Assembly (NCBI RefSeq): GCF_001310225.1
Contig: NZ_CP012898.1
Span: 1,426,001-1,490,000 of the forward strand
Source: Pseudalgibacter alginicilyticus
GTDB taxonomy: Bacteria; Bacteroidota; Bacteroidia; Flavobacteriales; Flavobacteriaceae
Length of the DNA stretch: 64,000 bases
Direction: 5' to 3'
Shown here: positions 8,928-18,169 of the stretch, in pieces
Layout: each line of letters opens with the position of its first letter
Numbering within the stretch: the stretch's first letter is position 1
Position numbers and translations under genes: made by a program
Notes under the pieces: model-generated
Database searches by the model: none
What the model was told of the DNA's origin: nothing
Seen by the model: only the letters and a program-made list of their open reading frames with translations

Positions 8928-9097
8928 CTATTTAATTTGTTTAATGTTATTATTAGTACCTAAATCAGAAATTCCACCAATAGATTTACTGGTTATAGAT
9001 TGATGGCTGGCATAATAGTAATATCAGCATTAAAATTTTTATCGTTTTCATAAGTTGAAGAATAAGCATAAGCGTAATTCTTAACAACGGTTGTGTT
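8928..9097 (-). pseudogene. Relic of a beta-helix (lyase-like) gene, C-terminal piece
   Basis: Read on the minus strand, 9097-9010 gives NTTVVKNYAYAYSSTYENDK then NFNADITIM, matching the AYASTYERDKSYNADITLL segment of the beta-helix protein at 19628. A different frame further on gives SIGGISDLGTNNNIKQIK and a TAG stop at 8928-8930. This matches the family's C-terminal ending (compare GKITDLGTDNSLNYTGK). The two parts are out of frame with sequence missing between them, and stops lie upstream. This is the decayed end of a sixth family member. Confidence 0.75.
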
Positions 9098-9372
9098 AGG
9101 AAAATGCTACCTTTAACGTCCTTTGTAGTTACTGTATAAACTCTTAGCTTTAATACCACATTAATATTACTTTCTTATAACTTAGGAAGCAAGTCTTTAA
9201 GAGTTTAGTATAACTTGTGCTTCCAATTTTAAAATCGACAAAACCAGTAATATAAAATTACTAAGCCTTTTTTAAATTACTTTTATTGATTTGTATTTCT
9301 TTTAAGGTTTAAATTCTAAGAATATACATTATATAAACTATGATCCAGTAATTGGCAATAAAGCTTTTTTAT
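9098..9372. other. Gap with overlapping inverted repeats, no gene
   Basis: No coding sequence is visible. Two interleaved inverted repeats occur: AAACTCTTA (9138-9146) with TAAGAGTTT (9198-9206), and GGAAGC (9185-9190) with GCTTCC (9219-9224). A single operator-like half site TATAAACTATG lies at 9332-9342 but has no partner 21 bp away. The stretch is probably debris from the deleted beta-helix gene plus the 3' region of GH39. Confidence 0.4.
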
Positions 9373-11007
9373 TTAATTTATCTGCTCAATTAACACCAAA
9401 CTCCATGGTGTTAATTCTCTTTTTATTGTAACCTCTCCTTTTTTATTAGCCGTATATAATTCTGTCTTTAAGTTTTCTGCATATCGTTTCATTACTTTGA
9501 TTTGTTCTCGAGTTGGTGGCTCTGGTTTTCCCATAGATTCCCAATATTTATAAATATTGCCACTTTCAGCATCTAAAACTTCTACTTTAACCATGACACC
9601 TGGTTTTAAATCTGAGATTGTAAAATCTAACTGACGGCTTTTTCCATTTTCGTATTGATCAATTTTCTTGATACTTGCAGGTACTGCTTTATAGTGATCC
9701 TCTGGATAATTATATGCCAACGCCACAATTTTATCATCCCCAGATTTTTTGCTTACAAATAAATAATCGTTTTTATAAAGTTCAATATCTCCTAATTGGT
9801 GTAACATACGGTAAGCATGGTAAGACGGTTTAACCAAGCCTTGATAATTTATCATACCAAAACCTCCATGAAAAATACTTTCTCCTCCTCCTTTTTCTTC
9901 AAAAATATCAGTAAAGGTCCAAAAAGCCAAAGAATTGGTTAACCCAATACAATCTAAATTAACTTTGACAATATAAGCTGCCGGTGGCAAAAAATCATGC
10001 ATAGCATCTCTACTATTTGGACTTGTATTCCACTCTGTTAAATGAATTTCTGCATTTGGATATGCACTTTTCTTTATAACTCTATTTAACCACTCTATAT
10101 CTGTTTTTGTTGAATTCACATTACGTGAAAAATCTTTTCCTTTTCCTGTTGTTGGATTAAATGGATAATCAGTTGGATATGGATGTGTAGACACAAAATC
10201 TACTGGAAGATTTTCCTTTTCACAATAAGTCAAGAAATCTTCAATCCAAACGCCCTTCCATTGCAAATCATTGATGTTTTCAGCAGTAAATGTGATAAGA
10301 TCACCATCTCTACTTTCAACCTCACCATCATAACGCCCGTCAGCTACAAAATTACTACTTGATGGCCCTCCTACTTTTAAACGTTTATCAACAGATCTTA
10401 CGGCCAAAACAGATTGTTTATACAACTCGAAATACTGTGATTTTGTACCATCAAAAAAACCATAGTGCAAGTTAGGTTCATTCCAAACCTCAAAATACCA
10501 CGTAAGAACTTCCTCAATTCCATAGCGATCTACACAATGTTGCGCAAACGCTTTTACCAAATTATGCCACTCTCCAAACTTAGATTCATTTGGTGTAATA
10601 TTTGCTTTCCACCAGAATTGCGTTTTACTATTCTCTGCCGCTAACGGCGTTGGAAAATAGGCTAATTCTACAAATGGTTTGACATTAATATCAAGCATCC
10701 TATCAAATAGGTCATCAATGTATTGCCAGTTATATGTATATTTTCCATCCTTTTCAAATATTGGAAACATATCATCGTGAAAAATACCATGAAACCTCAC
10801 AAATTCAAATCCACATTCTTTGTGTACTTTTTCTAACTGTTCCAACCATCCAGCACGTAAACCTTCATTAGCACGACCTGCTCCCACACTTTTACTCCAA
10901 AAGTGTTCAAATTTTTCTCCACTTTGACTAACATTTACTTTTACCTCTTGAGAGAATACCGTGAACATGGACAGCATAAAAGCTCCAATAATTAATAATT
11001 TCTTCAT
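9373..11007 (-). CDS. GH39 glycosidase (beta-xylosidase-like)
   Basis: A 544-residue secreted enzyme (signal peptide ending VFSQ at about residue 20). The clan GH-A barrel shows the acid/base motif TWYFEVWNEPNL (Glu177) and the nucleophile motif IHLTEWN (Glu325). GGPSSS and FVSTHPYPTDYP between them are typical of GH39. The barrel opening with R-x-H-G-I-F-H-D also fits. The C-terminal ~100 residues are the usual beta-sandwich, ending in a LTPWSLVLIEQ strand. GH39 enzymes are mostly beta-xylosidases or iduronidases; next to GH43 and GH28-like genes, release of xylose or a related sugar is the best guess. The start codon lies 11 bp from the preceding gene's stop, so the two are co-transcribed. 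Confidence 0.92.
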   Translation of the reverse strand: MKKLLIIGAFMLSMFTVFSQEVKVNVSQSGEKFEHFWSKSVGAGRANEGLRAGWLEQLEKVHKECGFEFVRFHGIFHDDMFPIFEKDGKYTYNWQYIDDLFDRMLDINVKPFVELAYFPTPLAAENSKTQFWWKANITPNESKFGEWHNLVKAFAQHCVDRYGIEEVLTWYFEVWNEPNLHYGFFDGTKSQYFELYKQSVLAVRSVDKRLKVGGPSSSNFVADGRYDGEVESRDGDLITFTAENINDLQWKGVWIEDFLTYCEKENLPVDFVSTHPYPTDYPFNPTTGKGKDFSRNVNSTKTDIEWLNRVIKKSAYPNAEIHLTEWNTSPNSRDAMHDFLPPAAYIVKVNLDCIGLTNSLAFWTFTDIFEEKGGGESIFHGGFGMINYQGLVKPSYHAYRMLHQLGDIELYKNDYLFVSKKSGDDKIVALAYNYPEDHYKAVPASIKKIDQYENGKSRQLDFTISDLKPGVMVKVEVLDAESGNIYKYWESMGKPEPPTREQIKVMKRYAENLKTELYTANKKGEVTIKRELTPWSLVLIEQIN

Positions 11008-11018
11008 ATTAATTTTCT

Positions 11019-12512
11019 TTAATTAAATTTGACATTCTTAACAAACTCATTTGTTATTACTTGTTTTACATCAACTTTTTTCCCATCTAATACAACATTA
11101 TCAAATACAATATTTTCAACCAAATGCTCATCATCATATCCCACTAACTCCATACTTGCATGGTCTATTATCGTATACGGTTTCCAATCTGGTCCATCCT
11201 GAAAACCTGTAAGTGTCGTATCTATAGGAGCCGAAGTCGCTGTAATATTTTTAAAAGTCACATTTTTAATATGACCGCGTTCTTCGGTTTCTGTCCATCT
11301 TGTTTTTCCTATCCAACACGAAATTAATCGACGCGCTTCTTCAATTCTGATATTATCAAACATAACATTACTAATCACAGCATCATCACAATGGTATACT
11401 CTTAATGCGGTTTCTCTTCCTACATCATGAATAACATCACAGTCTTCAAAAAGTACATTGCTGATGTTTTCATGCACCTCTGCTCCTATACTTAGTGAAT
11501 GTGCAAGCTCATTCCAAATTACACATTTACGCGTATGAACATTATTAACTTCTCCATAACCTCCAAATGACTTAATAACTACAGCATCATCAAAGGTTCT
11601 CATAAAGCAGTTTTCAACCAAAACATCTCTACTACTAGTAATATCTACGCCATCTGCATTACCTCTCCATCCTATAATTTTTATATTATCTACATGTACA
11701 TTATCTGAACTTTGAATAGGAATAGTCCAATGACTTGGGTCAAAAATGGCCACACCTTCGATAGTTACGTCTTTAGCCTTGTGAGCTAAAATAGTATATC
11801 GCCTTACCTTTTTAGGAATAGCACTCTGATCTATAATCCCTCGACCTCTGATACTTACATTTTTTCCTTCTAAAATAAATGTTGGTTTTTTTCTTAAGTG
11901 ACCTCGTATTTCAATTTCTCCATCTTGGTCTGGTACACCACAACGGATATATGCTCCACCAGCTATATAGATAGTTTGATTATCGGATACCGTTACTTGG
12001 GACACATCATGTACTCCTGGGCCAAAATAAATCACATTTGGATCATCTGGATTTGGAATATTTTCTTCAAACGGATTAGCTAATATGTGTAAAGACTCAT
12101 GCCATTCTCCATTCACTTCAACCGTTACATGACCAGGTTCTTTTAATTGAAATGTGATTTTAGTTCCTTCTATTATTGGTTTAATACCATAGGATGTTGG
12201 TAAAACTTTAACCGTCTTCACTGGAGTAGAACAAGCTATAGATACGGTAACACTTTCATTCATATCAAATGATGCTATAGAAGCTAAACCGTATCCTCCT
12301 CGCAAGGGGTTTAAACGAGGAATGGGTTTAGAGGGTGGAATTTTTGTATTATAAACCGGTACATTTTGTTCTTCGACCGTAACCTCAAAAGATTCTGACA
12401 ATTTAATTTCTTTTGGTGCAGGATAAACCTTTACTTTTTGTGCAAAGGAATTAAACCCTAAAAAAAATACTATACTACATAGTAATATTGTTTTTCCTAA
12501 TTTATTAACCAT
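11019..12512 (-). CDS. GH28/GH49-like beta-helix glycoside hydrolase
   Basis: About 497 residues from the ATG at 12512. This start gives a normal signal peptide (ending SFAQ) and avoids the overlap with the upstream gene that an earlier ATG at 12566 would cause. An N-terminal beta-sandwich of about 130 residues is followed by NPDDPNVIYFGPGVH and a right-handed beta-helix. The clan GH-N active-site pattern is complete: NADGVD (285-290), FDDAVVIKS (Asp308, Asp309) and AHSLSIG (His338). A beta-sandwich before the helix is more like GH49, the active-site spacing more like GH28. It would hydrolyse an alpha-linked, possibly uronic-acid-containing chain by inversion. It sits between GH43 and GH39 in one operon. 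Confidence 0.85.
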   Translation of the reverse strand: MVNKLGKTILLCSIVFFLGFNSFAQKVKVYPAPKEIKLSESFEVTVEEQNVPVYNTKIPPSKPIPRLNPLRGGYGLASIASFDMNESVTVSIACSTPVKTVKVLPTSYGIKPIIEGTKITFQLKEPGHVTVEVNGEWHESLHILANPFEENIPNPDDPNVIYFGPGVHDVSQVTVSDNQTIYIAGGAYIRCGVPDQDGEIEIRGHLRKKPTFILEGKNVSIRGRGIIDQSAIPKKVRRYTILAHKAKDVTIEGVAIFDPSHWTIPIQSSDNVHVDNIKIIGWRGNADGVDITSSRDVLVENCFMRTFDDAVVIKSFGGYGEVNNVHTRKCVIWNELAHSLSIGAEVHENISNVLFEDCDVIHDVGRETALRVYHCDDAVISNVMFDNIRIEEARRLISCWIGKTRWTETEERGHIKNVTFKNITATSAPIDTTLTGFQDGPDWKPYTIIDHASMELVGYDDEHLVENIVFDNVVLDGKKVDVKQVITNEFVKNVKFN

Positions 12513-12552
12513 AATATCAATGTTTATAATTTTATTTTTTTGGATATAACAT

Positions 12553-13908
12553 TCATTCATTTTCAAAAACTTGTTCTAATTTTATGTAATCGATAGCTAA
12601 TTCTCCTTTTGATGGTTTCCAGTCACTTTTAAAAATTCGAACAAGATTATCGCCTTCTTTCAACTCTACGATACCAAAATCAATTTCTGTAAAAGTTTTA
12701 GATTGTGGGAATTTAAACTCGCGATACAAATGACTATTGATTAATATATTGTGATTAGACTCGCCTTCTGGTGATGCATATCTCACTTTAAATCTAAATT
12801 TAGATGGTTTAGCAACTTGGGCTAACATAGACACATGGTCGTACGGATTATCGAAATTGGTAACATAGCCTTTTCCGCTATAGTCTTTTAAATACGTATC
12901 TACAAATACATTGTACAAGTTTCCTCCTGCAGCAAAACCGCTTTCGGCTTCCAATTTCATTGTCACTCTAGTACGTTCAGCTTTTCCTAAACCTTTTTTT
13001 GAAGGGATAATCGGAATGATATTACCGGCTTTATCATATTCTAAATAATCTGCCATTGAAGACCGTGTTTCACTTAATCCGCCAGACAACCACGCGCTGT
13101 GATAAAACATAATATCTTTCCCTTTATAGTTTACAACACCACCGTGATTGGTCCCGCTTTGTCCTTCAAAATCATCTATAAACACACCTTTAAACGTGTA
13201 TGGTCCTAAAGGCTTATCGGCTACTGCATAAAACATTTTTTCTGGCCAGCGTCTCGGCGTTAAGCCCGGATAAGTTAAATAATAGGTGCCGTTACGTTTG
13301 TGGACCCAAGGCCCTTCAAACACATGGGTTAACTGCTTGGTTAAATCAACATAGGTTTCTGGTTTTATAGACATAAGGTCCTCATTCAATTCTGCGGCAT
13401 AACACTGTCTATCGTGACCCCAATACAGATAAGGTGTGCCATCGTCGTCAATAAAAATAGCAGGGTCCTGCCCAAACTCTACGCCCTTAACATAACCTAA
13501 ATCTGTAAAAGGACCTTGCGGGACATCGCTACGTGCAATTCCGGTTCTAAACAATCCAATACCCGCTTCTTTCATACAGTACACCAAATAATATTGCCCA
13601 CGATAATACGTGGCATCCATGGCCCAAGCATGACTCTCTGCCCACTCTACATTTTCTAAATGCAAAATTCTACCGTGGTCTGTCCAATTCACCAAATCTG
13701 TTGTAGAAAAGGCGTGGTAACCTGTCATGCCGTAATGGTTATTAGATCCAGGCTCATCGTGAGAGGTGTACACCCACAAAGTATTGGGATCGTCTGGCCA
13801 CACATGAGGAGATGGATCTGCTGTAAATACATTTGTGAAAATGGGATTTTGAGAGACCCCGATTGCCACACTTAAAAGCGCAGTTAACAGTAATAATTTG
13901 GTTTTCAT
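12553..13908 (-). CDS. GH43 glycosidase with C-terminal CBM6/35-like domain
   Basis: 451 residues from the ATG at 13908, chosen because it opens directly with a signal peptide (MKTKLLLL... ending GVSQ). The five-bladed propeller shows the three GH43 acids: ADPSPHVWPDDP (Asp31, base), FGQDPAIFIDDDG (Asp148) and HVFEGPWVHK (Glu198, acid). GYHAFSTTDLVNWTDHG is the usual first-blade strand. From about residue 320 a beta-sandwich starting KLEAESGFAAGG and ending ELAIDYIKLEQ looks like a CBM6/CBM35 module. The family covers beta-xylosidases, alpha-L-arabinofuranosidases and related exo-enzymes; the exact one cannot be told. It is co-transcribed with the GH28-like gene downstream. Confidence 0.9.
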   Translation of the reverse strand: MKTKLLLLTALLSVAIGVSQNPIFTNVFTADPSPHVWPDDPNTLWVYTSHDEPGSNNHYGMTGYHAFSTTDLVNWTDHGRILHLENVEWAESHAWAMDATYYRGQYYLVYCMKEAGIGLFRTGIARSDVPQGPFTDLGYVKGVEFGQDPAIFIDDDGTPYLYWGHDRQCYAAELNEDLMSIKPETYVDLTKQLTHVFEGPWVHKRNGTYYLTYPGLTPRRWPEKMFYAVADKPLGPYTFKGVFIDDFEGQSGTNHGGVVNYKGKDIMFYHSAWLSGGLSETRSSMADYLEYDKAGNIIPIIPSKKGLGKAERTRVTMKLEAESGFAAGGNLYNVFVDTYLKDYSGKGYVTNFDNPYDHVSMLAQVAKPSKFRFKVRYASPEGESNHNILINSHLYREFKFPQSKTFTEIDFGIVELKEGDNLVRIFKSDWKPSKGELAIDYIKLEQVFENE

Positions 13909-13951
13909 TTTAAAATAGTTTTGTCTGTCTGTCAATCTTTTTAAAAAGCTA

Positions 13952-15304
13952 TTATCTTTTGTTGACTTTTATAAGCGTTCCTTTGTTTTCTATAATCTCA
14001 CCTTTGGTGATTATACTGCTATTACTAGCCTGAACACCTATTTTAATAGGCATTTTGGTTTCGTTTCTTAAATTTAAATTGGTGGTTTCTGCCTCACCGT
14101 AAGGAGACATCGCTTCTCCATGCTCTGGATGCGTATACCCCACCAAAATAGGTAAGTCTGTTTGACGTGTTTTACCGTTTTCCGATTTTAATACTATGGT
14201 ATTATCAGCCCCTTGAATGGTTGCTAAAGCATGCACCAGACGGTCTGATTCTGCATCATCTACAATTAAATCGACTTTAACGCCACTACCTTCAACAAAT
14301 AATAATGGTCCGTAATTGGCATCGCCTTTACAATTTTTAACCACGGAATTATCTCCTATCCAATACCCGCGTTCTGTCCCTATAGTTGTACAGTTTTCTA
14401 AGTGCGCTGTGTTAAAACGCAATTCGAATCCGGCACGTGTATTTTTAGCGGTACAATTTTTAAAGCTGATGTTTTCGCATGTACCATAGGTCCTAAAACC
14501 GTCTTCGCAAAGGGATTTCATATAGCCTGGCGTGACTACATATTCACCTTCACGATTTTGTGTCCAGGTTTTAAAATTTACATCGAATGCTGGCCCTGAA
14601 GTTTCAGCCAGAATCTCATCGGTTGAACGGACTTCGCCTTCGGCATAACAATCTTCAAAATAGACATTCTTAGGACGTTTTTGAATAAAAAAACAATGTC
14701 CAAAAGACCGGTTATAAACCTTACATCCATACAATTTCGTTTCATTTCCTGTCACCAAAAGGCCGCTGTGTTTACGATGTTTTATCGTGGTTTCTTTTTG
14801 TTTTCCTTTTCCAAATAAATCGCCATACCCATACGGATAAGACCCTTTAACATATAATGTAATGTCTTTTAGAACATTAGATTCTCCAGCCACTTGAAGC
14901 ACTGTACCACCACGTGAAGTGCCTTGTCCTATACATCTAATCGTAAGTCCCACAACCGTGTTATGAGCACCTGTAATTAAAAATTCGTCTGTGTGAATAG
15001 GCGGATTTAATACGGTTCTAATTTCGGTATCCAATTCTATTTCTACGCCTTCTAAGTTGAACACATTATTGCTACCACTAAACGTAATGTATTGATAGTC
15101 TTGATTATCTTTACGTGTTTTAAGACTATCAAGAGTTAAATAATCGGTGAGTTTATATACTCCAGGCGCCATAGTAATGGTATTGCCACTTGCTGCTGCG
15201 TATTTGGCAAGCTCTTTTAAGGAGCTGATTTTAATATCCTTGGCTTCTACAAACTGACTAACACATAGCAATCCCAAAAAGCATATTCTAAATATCATTT
15301 TCAT
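13952..15304 (-). CDS. Parallel beta-helix protein, PL6-like family of this locus (copy 2)
   Basis: 450 residues with a signal peptide (about 1-21). It is a right-handed beta-helix throughout, opening with the N-cap seen in all copies (LKELAKYAAASGNTITMAPG). Family marks: GSYPYGYG (154-161), NRSFGHCFFIQ (198-208), EGEVRSTDE (222-230), LAETSGPAFDV, LCEDGFRTY (265-273) and NTRAGFELRF. The fold and the N-cap resemble PL6 (chondroitinase B / alginate lyase), but I cannot align the PL6 Lys/Arg pair with confidence, so the class is uncertain. The invariant Arg, His, Gln, Glu and Tyr in these marks are candidate active-site residues. It lies between GH116 and GH43 in one unit and is probably a lyase or hydrolase on an acidic glycan. 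Confidence 0.82.
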   Translation of the reverse strand: MKMIFRICFLGLLCVSQFVEAKDIKISSLKELAKYAAASGNTITMAPGVYKLTDYLTLDSLKTRKDNQDYQYITFSGSNNVFNLEGVEIELDTEIRTVLNPPIHTDEFLITGAHNTVVGLTIRCIGQGTSRGGTVLQVAGESNVLKDITLYVKGSYPYGYGDLFGKGKQKETTIKHRKHSGLLVTGNETKLYGCKVYNRSFGHCFFIQKRPKNVYFEDCYAEGEVRSTDEILAETSGPAFDVNFKTWTQNREGEYVVTPGYMKSLCEDGFRTYGTCENISFKNCTAKNTRAGFELRFNTAHLENCTTIGTERGYWIGDNSVVKNCKGDANYGPLLFVEGSGVKVDLIVDDAESDRLVHALATIQGADNTIVLKSENGKTRQTDLPILVGYTHPEHGEAMSPYGEAETTNLNLRNETKMPIKIGVQASNSSIITKGEIIENKGTLIKVNKR

Positions 15305-15366
15305 GTATTATAATTTTTGATTTTAAAACACTCTCGTTCATTAATTAGTTAATTGCTTTAAATTTT

Positions 15367-18123
15367 CTAACTAAAAGCAAACCTTAACTTAGATCCTTGA
15401 CTGAAACTAAAACCGGGATTCATTTCAATACGATAATTTTCAGAGGTTTCTTTAAAATCTGCATCTATCTGTTTACCGTTTAATGTTACATTCACGTGGT
15501 TTACCTGTATGCCTTTTACTTTATTTAGGGTAAATTCATTTAATTTTAAGTTTCCATAACGCAGGTTTAATTCTGCTATCAGCGTTTCATTTTCAATTTT
15601 TTGAATAAACTGTCCCCAGCCTTCTGCAGTTGTAAATGCTGCTTTAAAATGATCTTGTTGCATACGTGGTCCAAAAGCAAGTTTCCCTTCTGGTCCGTCA
15701 TATTTATAACCACACATCGCCATAAAAGCACTATAACTCGCTAAAGCTCTAGCGTAATGGTCACCACATTCTACTTCATTATAAGGGTTACGAAGATTGG
15801 GTTGATAACGATCGCTAATGGCTTTACCAATAGCCAATCCTTTTTCTAGCATACCTTCCCAAATCATGTGTGCGGATACCTGCCATTCAAATCCAGACAT
15901 GCACTCATTATAATATTTATGGAAATTTGTTTTTTGTGCATTTTCTTTTCCAAAAGGCCAAGTACACATTACCAATCCCGCATCGCCTTCAGCAGCATAC
16001 CAACGTCCTTTAGGATGCTCTTTTCTGAAATCCCCAACATTAGGAGCGAAATTATAGATCCATAAAGACTCTAAAGCTTTCCGAACCTTGTCTCTCGGTA
16101 ACAGCGGCTCTAGTCCGACGTTATACAGCCAAAACTCCCCAAGAACTTGATCGATATGGCACCCGGTTGTAGAGCCTCGTGTTTTTTCTGGTTCTAATTC
16201 TGGAATATGAATAAAGTAATTAAATTCATCTTTCCACATTAAATCTACCATGGCGGCAGCTCCTTTAGTTGCAAGCATTTCGTAACGTTGCGCAACTGCG
16301 GTTTCATTCATTTGTTTGGCCATAACCGCCGATGCCCTAAGTGCTGCGATATACATATTTGTTAACCAATGTACTTTACCGAACCAGTTGCCATCTAGTG
16401 TATTATGTTGTGCTCCTGTCATGACTCCATCTTCATCTTCATCCCATGTTTTTATCACATAATCCATGGTTAATTTGGTACGTTCCCAAACACTTTTTAA
16501 GAAGGTATAATCTGTAGTCATTTGGCTTTCGCGAAGCACTCTTAAAATGGTTCCACATTGCCCATCTGGCGCCTCCTTAAATGCTTTGGTAGAACAGCGA
16601 AAATTCATTGCGCCTGTATCTCCCTTTAAACTTAAATCTAAATCTACCTGTTCGCGACATTCGCGTTCTATTACAGGAAATAAGCGCGATACCCCTTGGG
16701 CATAATGCCAAACATGTGTACAATTCCCTTCACAACAGCTCACACCTTCATCCAAGCCATATCTATTATTTTGCATCGCCAAGCGTTTGGTTAATTGGGT
16801 TTGCATACAATCTATCGGAATAAAAGTGCGTTCTAAAAACCAATAAGGCAAAGTTGAATCGTACCAGGTCTCTACCCATTTTTGAGTTTCACTTCTAAGC
16901 TCGTCTTCTTTTAAGGCGACAACCTTTGCAGAGGTACTGGCATTAGGCCATTGCGTCGCATAATAATTGATGTCTCTAGACCATACTGTTTTCCCATAAC
17001 CTTCTACATATCTGGCATTAGGAAAACGCCATGATAGCGTAAAGGCAATGGTTTTACGTGCTCCGGCTTTTAATGTAAACTCACGACCTAATGATGCATA
17101 AGCCTTATCGTTGAACGGGCGCTTTTGTATGTGTTTAGCTTTATTGTTCGGTTTATTGGCTGAAAATAGATTAACTTCTCCAGCTTGAGAGCGCATGGTA
17201 TCTACAAAATCTGCTTTCTCCTCGCCTAATATCCCGAGTGCTACAGCGCCAAAATCGTTGGCGTGATGAAACGGGATTTTGTGGTCTTCACCGTCATCAT
17301 CTAAAGATTCGGTCCAACATTCTACAACCGATAGTCCTTCTAATTCTTGATATTGACTTAAACGGACGCCGTTACTATTTTCTTTTCCTGTTCTATAATT
17401 AGAGAAATTCTCTATCCATCCGCCAATAGCGATATCCTGTTCTTCTTCAGACGTATTTTCGATGGTGTATCGCATAACGATTACCGGATAACTTGAATTG
17501 TCTCGATTTAATGGAATAAAAGGGGTATAAGCTTCTAAGTGAACTTTTACAGGGCAACTGGTATCAGCATACTGCACATCTCCCATAGGATACTTATTGG
17601 TAAACTTTATATCTTGAAAATCGTTCGCATCTAACCTAAACACACGTTTCGTTTTACCAGACCCTACTTGCAAGGCAAACCCTTGGTCTATTGGACTGTA
17701 AGGTGTATCAGGTTTCATATATTTATGTCCAGCCCCCATTTCTCTCCAAACGTCATCCGGCTCCCCATCCAAATTCCAACGCCATAGGCGGCCATCGCCT
17801 CCTAAATAGATTTGACCTGTACCAATACCATTTATTGGCATACCAATATATTTTAAATCTTGACCCGTGGCATGCATGGCTTCACCTCTCGCATACAAAC
17901 TTTCAATCCATGCTTTGGTGAGTTTTTTATCGGCAGGAATCACATGGTCGAAATCCCTTTCACTAAAAGGGCCTGCCATAAGTCTAATAGGATTAATTGC
18001 TAACATAGCAGCCGATAAACTAACCGTTTTTATAAAACTTCTACGACTGTTATCTATATTCTGGTTAGTTTCACAACACCCTGAAGCTGCGCAACAACTA
18101 ATTTCATTATTCTTATTAGCCAT
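15367..18123 (-). CDS. GH116 glycosidase with Tat signal and Cys-rich N-terminus
   Basis: A 918-residue enzyme of the GBA2/GH116 type. IGMPINGIGTGQIYLGGDGR opens the N-terminal beta-sandwich, and the (alpha/alpha)6 barrel carries SCCEGNCTHVWHYAQ, HNTLDGNWFGKVHWLTNMY and GDAGLVMCTWPFG, all hallmarks. Members are beta-glucosidases, beta-xylosidases or N-acetylglucosaminidases. The signal is of twin-arginine type (SRRSFIKTVSLSAAML, Arg27-Arg28), so the protein is exported folded. It is preceded by an unusual cysteine cluster (Cys10, Cys11, Cys16, Cys17). The C-terminus ends in a small beta-sandwich. It probably removes beta-linked sugars in the periplasm. It is flanked by beta-helix genes on both sides in the same operon. 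Confidence 0.9.
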   Translation of the reverse strand: MANKNNEISCCAASGCCETNQNIDNSRRSFIKTVSLSAAMLAINPIRLMAGPFSERDFDHVIPADKKLTKAWIESLYARGEAMHATGQDLKYIGMPINGIGTGQIYLGGDGRLWRWNLDGEPDDVWREMGAGHKYMKPDTPYSPIDQGFALQVGSGKTKRVFRLDANDFQDIKFTNKYPMGDVQYADTSCPVKVHLEAYTPFIPLNRDNSSYPVIVMRYTIENTSEEEQDIAIGGWIENFSNYRTGKENSNGVRLSQYQELEGLSVVECWTESLDDDGEDHKIPFHHANDFGAVALGILGEEKADFVDTMRSQAGEVNLFSANKPNNKAKHIQKRPFNDKAYASLGREFTLKAGARKTIAFTLSWRFPNARYVEGYGKTVWSRDINYYATQWPNASTSAKVVALKEDELRSETQKWVETWYDSTLPYWFLERTFIPIDCMQTQLTKRLAMQNNRYGLDEGVSCCEGNCTHVWHYAQGVSRLFPVIERECREQVDLDLSLKGDTGAMNFRCSTKAFKEAPDGQCGTILRVLRESQMTTDYTFLKSVWERTKLTMDYVIKTWDEDEDGVMTGAQHNTLDGNWFGKVHWLTNMYIAALRASAVMAKQMNETAVAQRYEMLATKGAAAMVDLMWKDEFNYFIHIPELEPEKTRGSTTGCHIDQVLGEFWLYNVGLEPLLPRDKVRKALESLWIYNFAPNVGDFRKEHPKGRWYAAEGDAGLVMCTWPFGKENAQKTNFHKYYNECMSGFEWQVSAHMIWEGMLEKGLAIGKAISDRYQPNLRNPYNEVECGDHYARALASYSAFMAMCGYKYDGPEGKLAFGPRMQQDHFKAAFTTAEGWGQFIQKIENETLIAELNLRYGNLKLNEFTLNKVKGIQVNHVNVTLNGKQIDADFKETSENYRIEMNPGFSFSQGSKLRFAFS

Positions 18124-18169
18124 ATTTTTTTAAAATTCTGTTTTACAATCAATACTATTTCAATCGACC

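Noticed and set aside
9332-9342. Operator-like half site TATAAACTATG
   Set aside because: No second unit 21 bp away on either side and no -7 box at the fixed distance.
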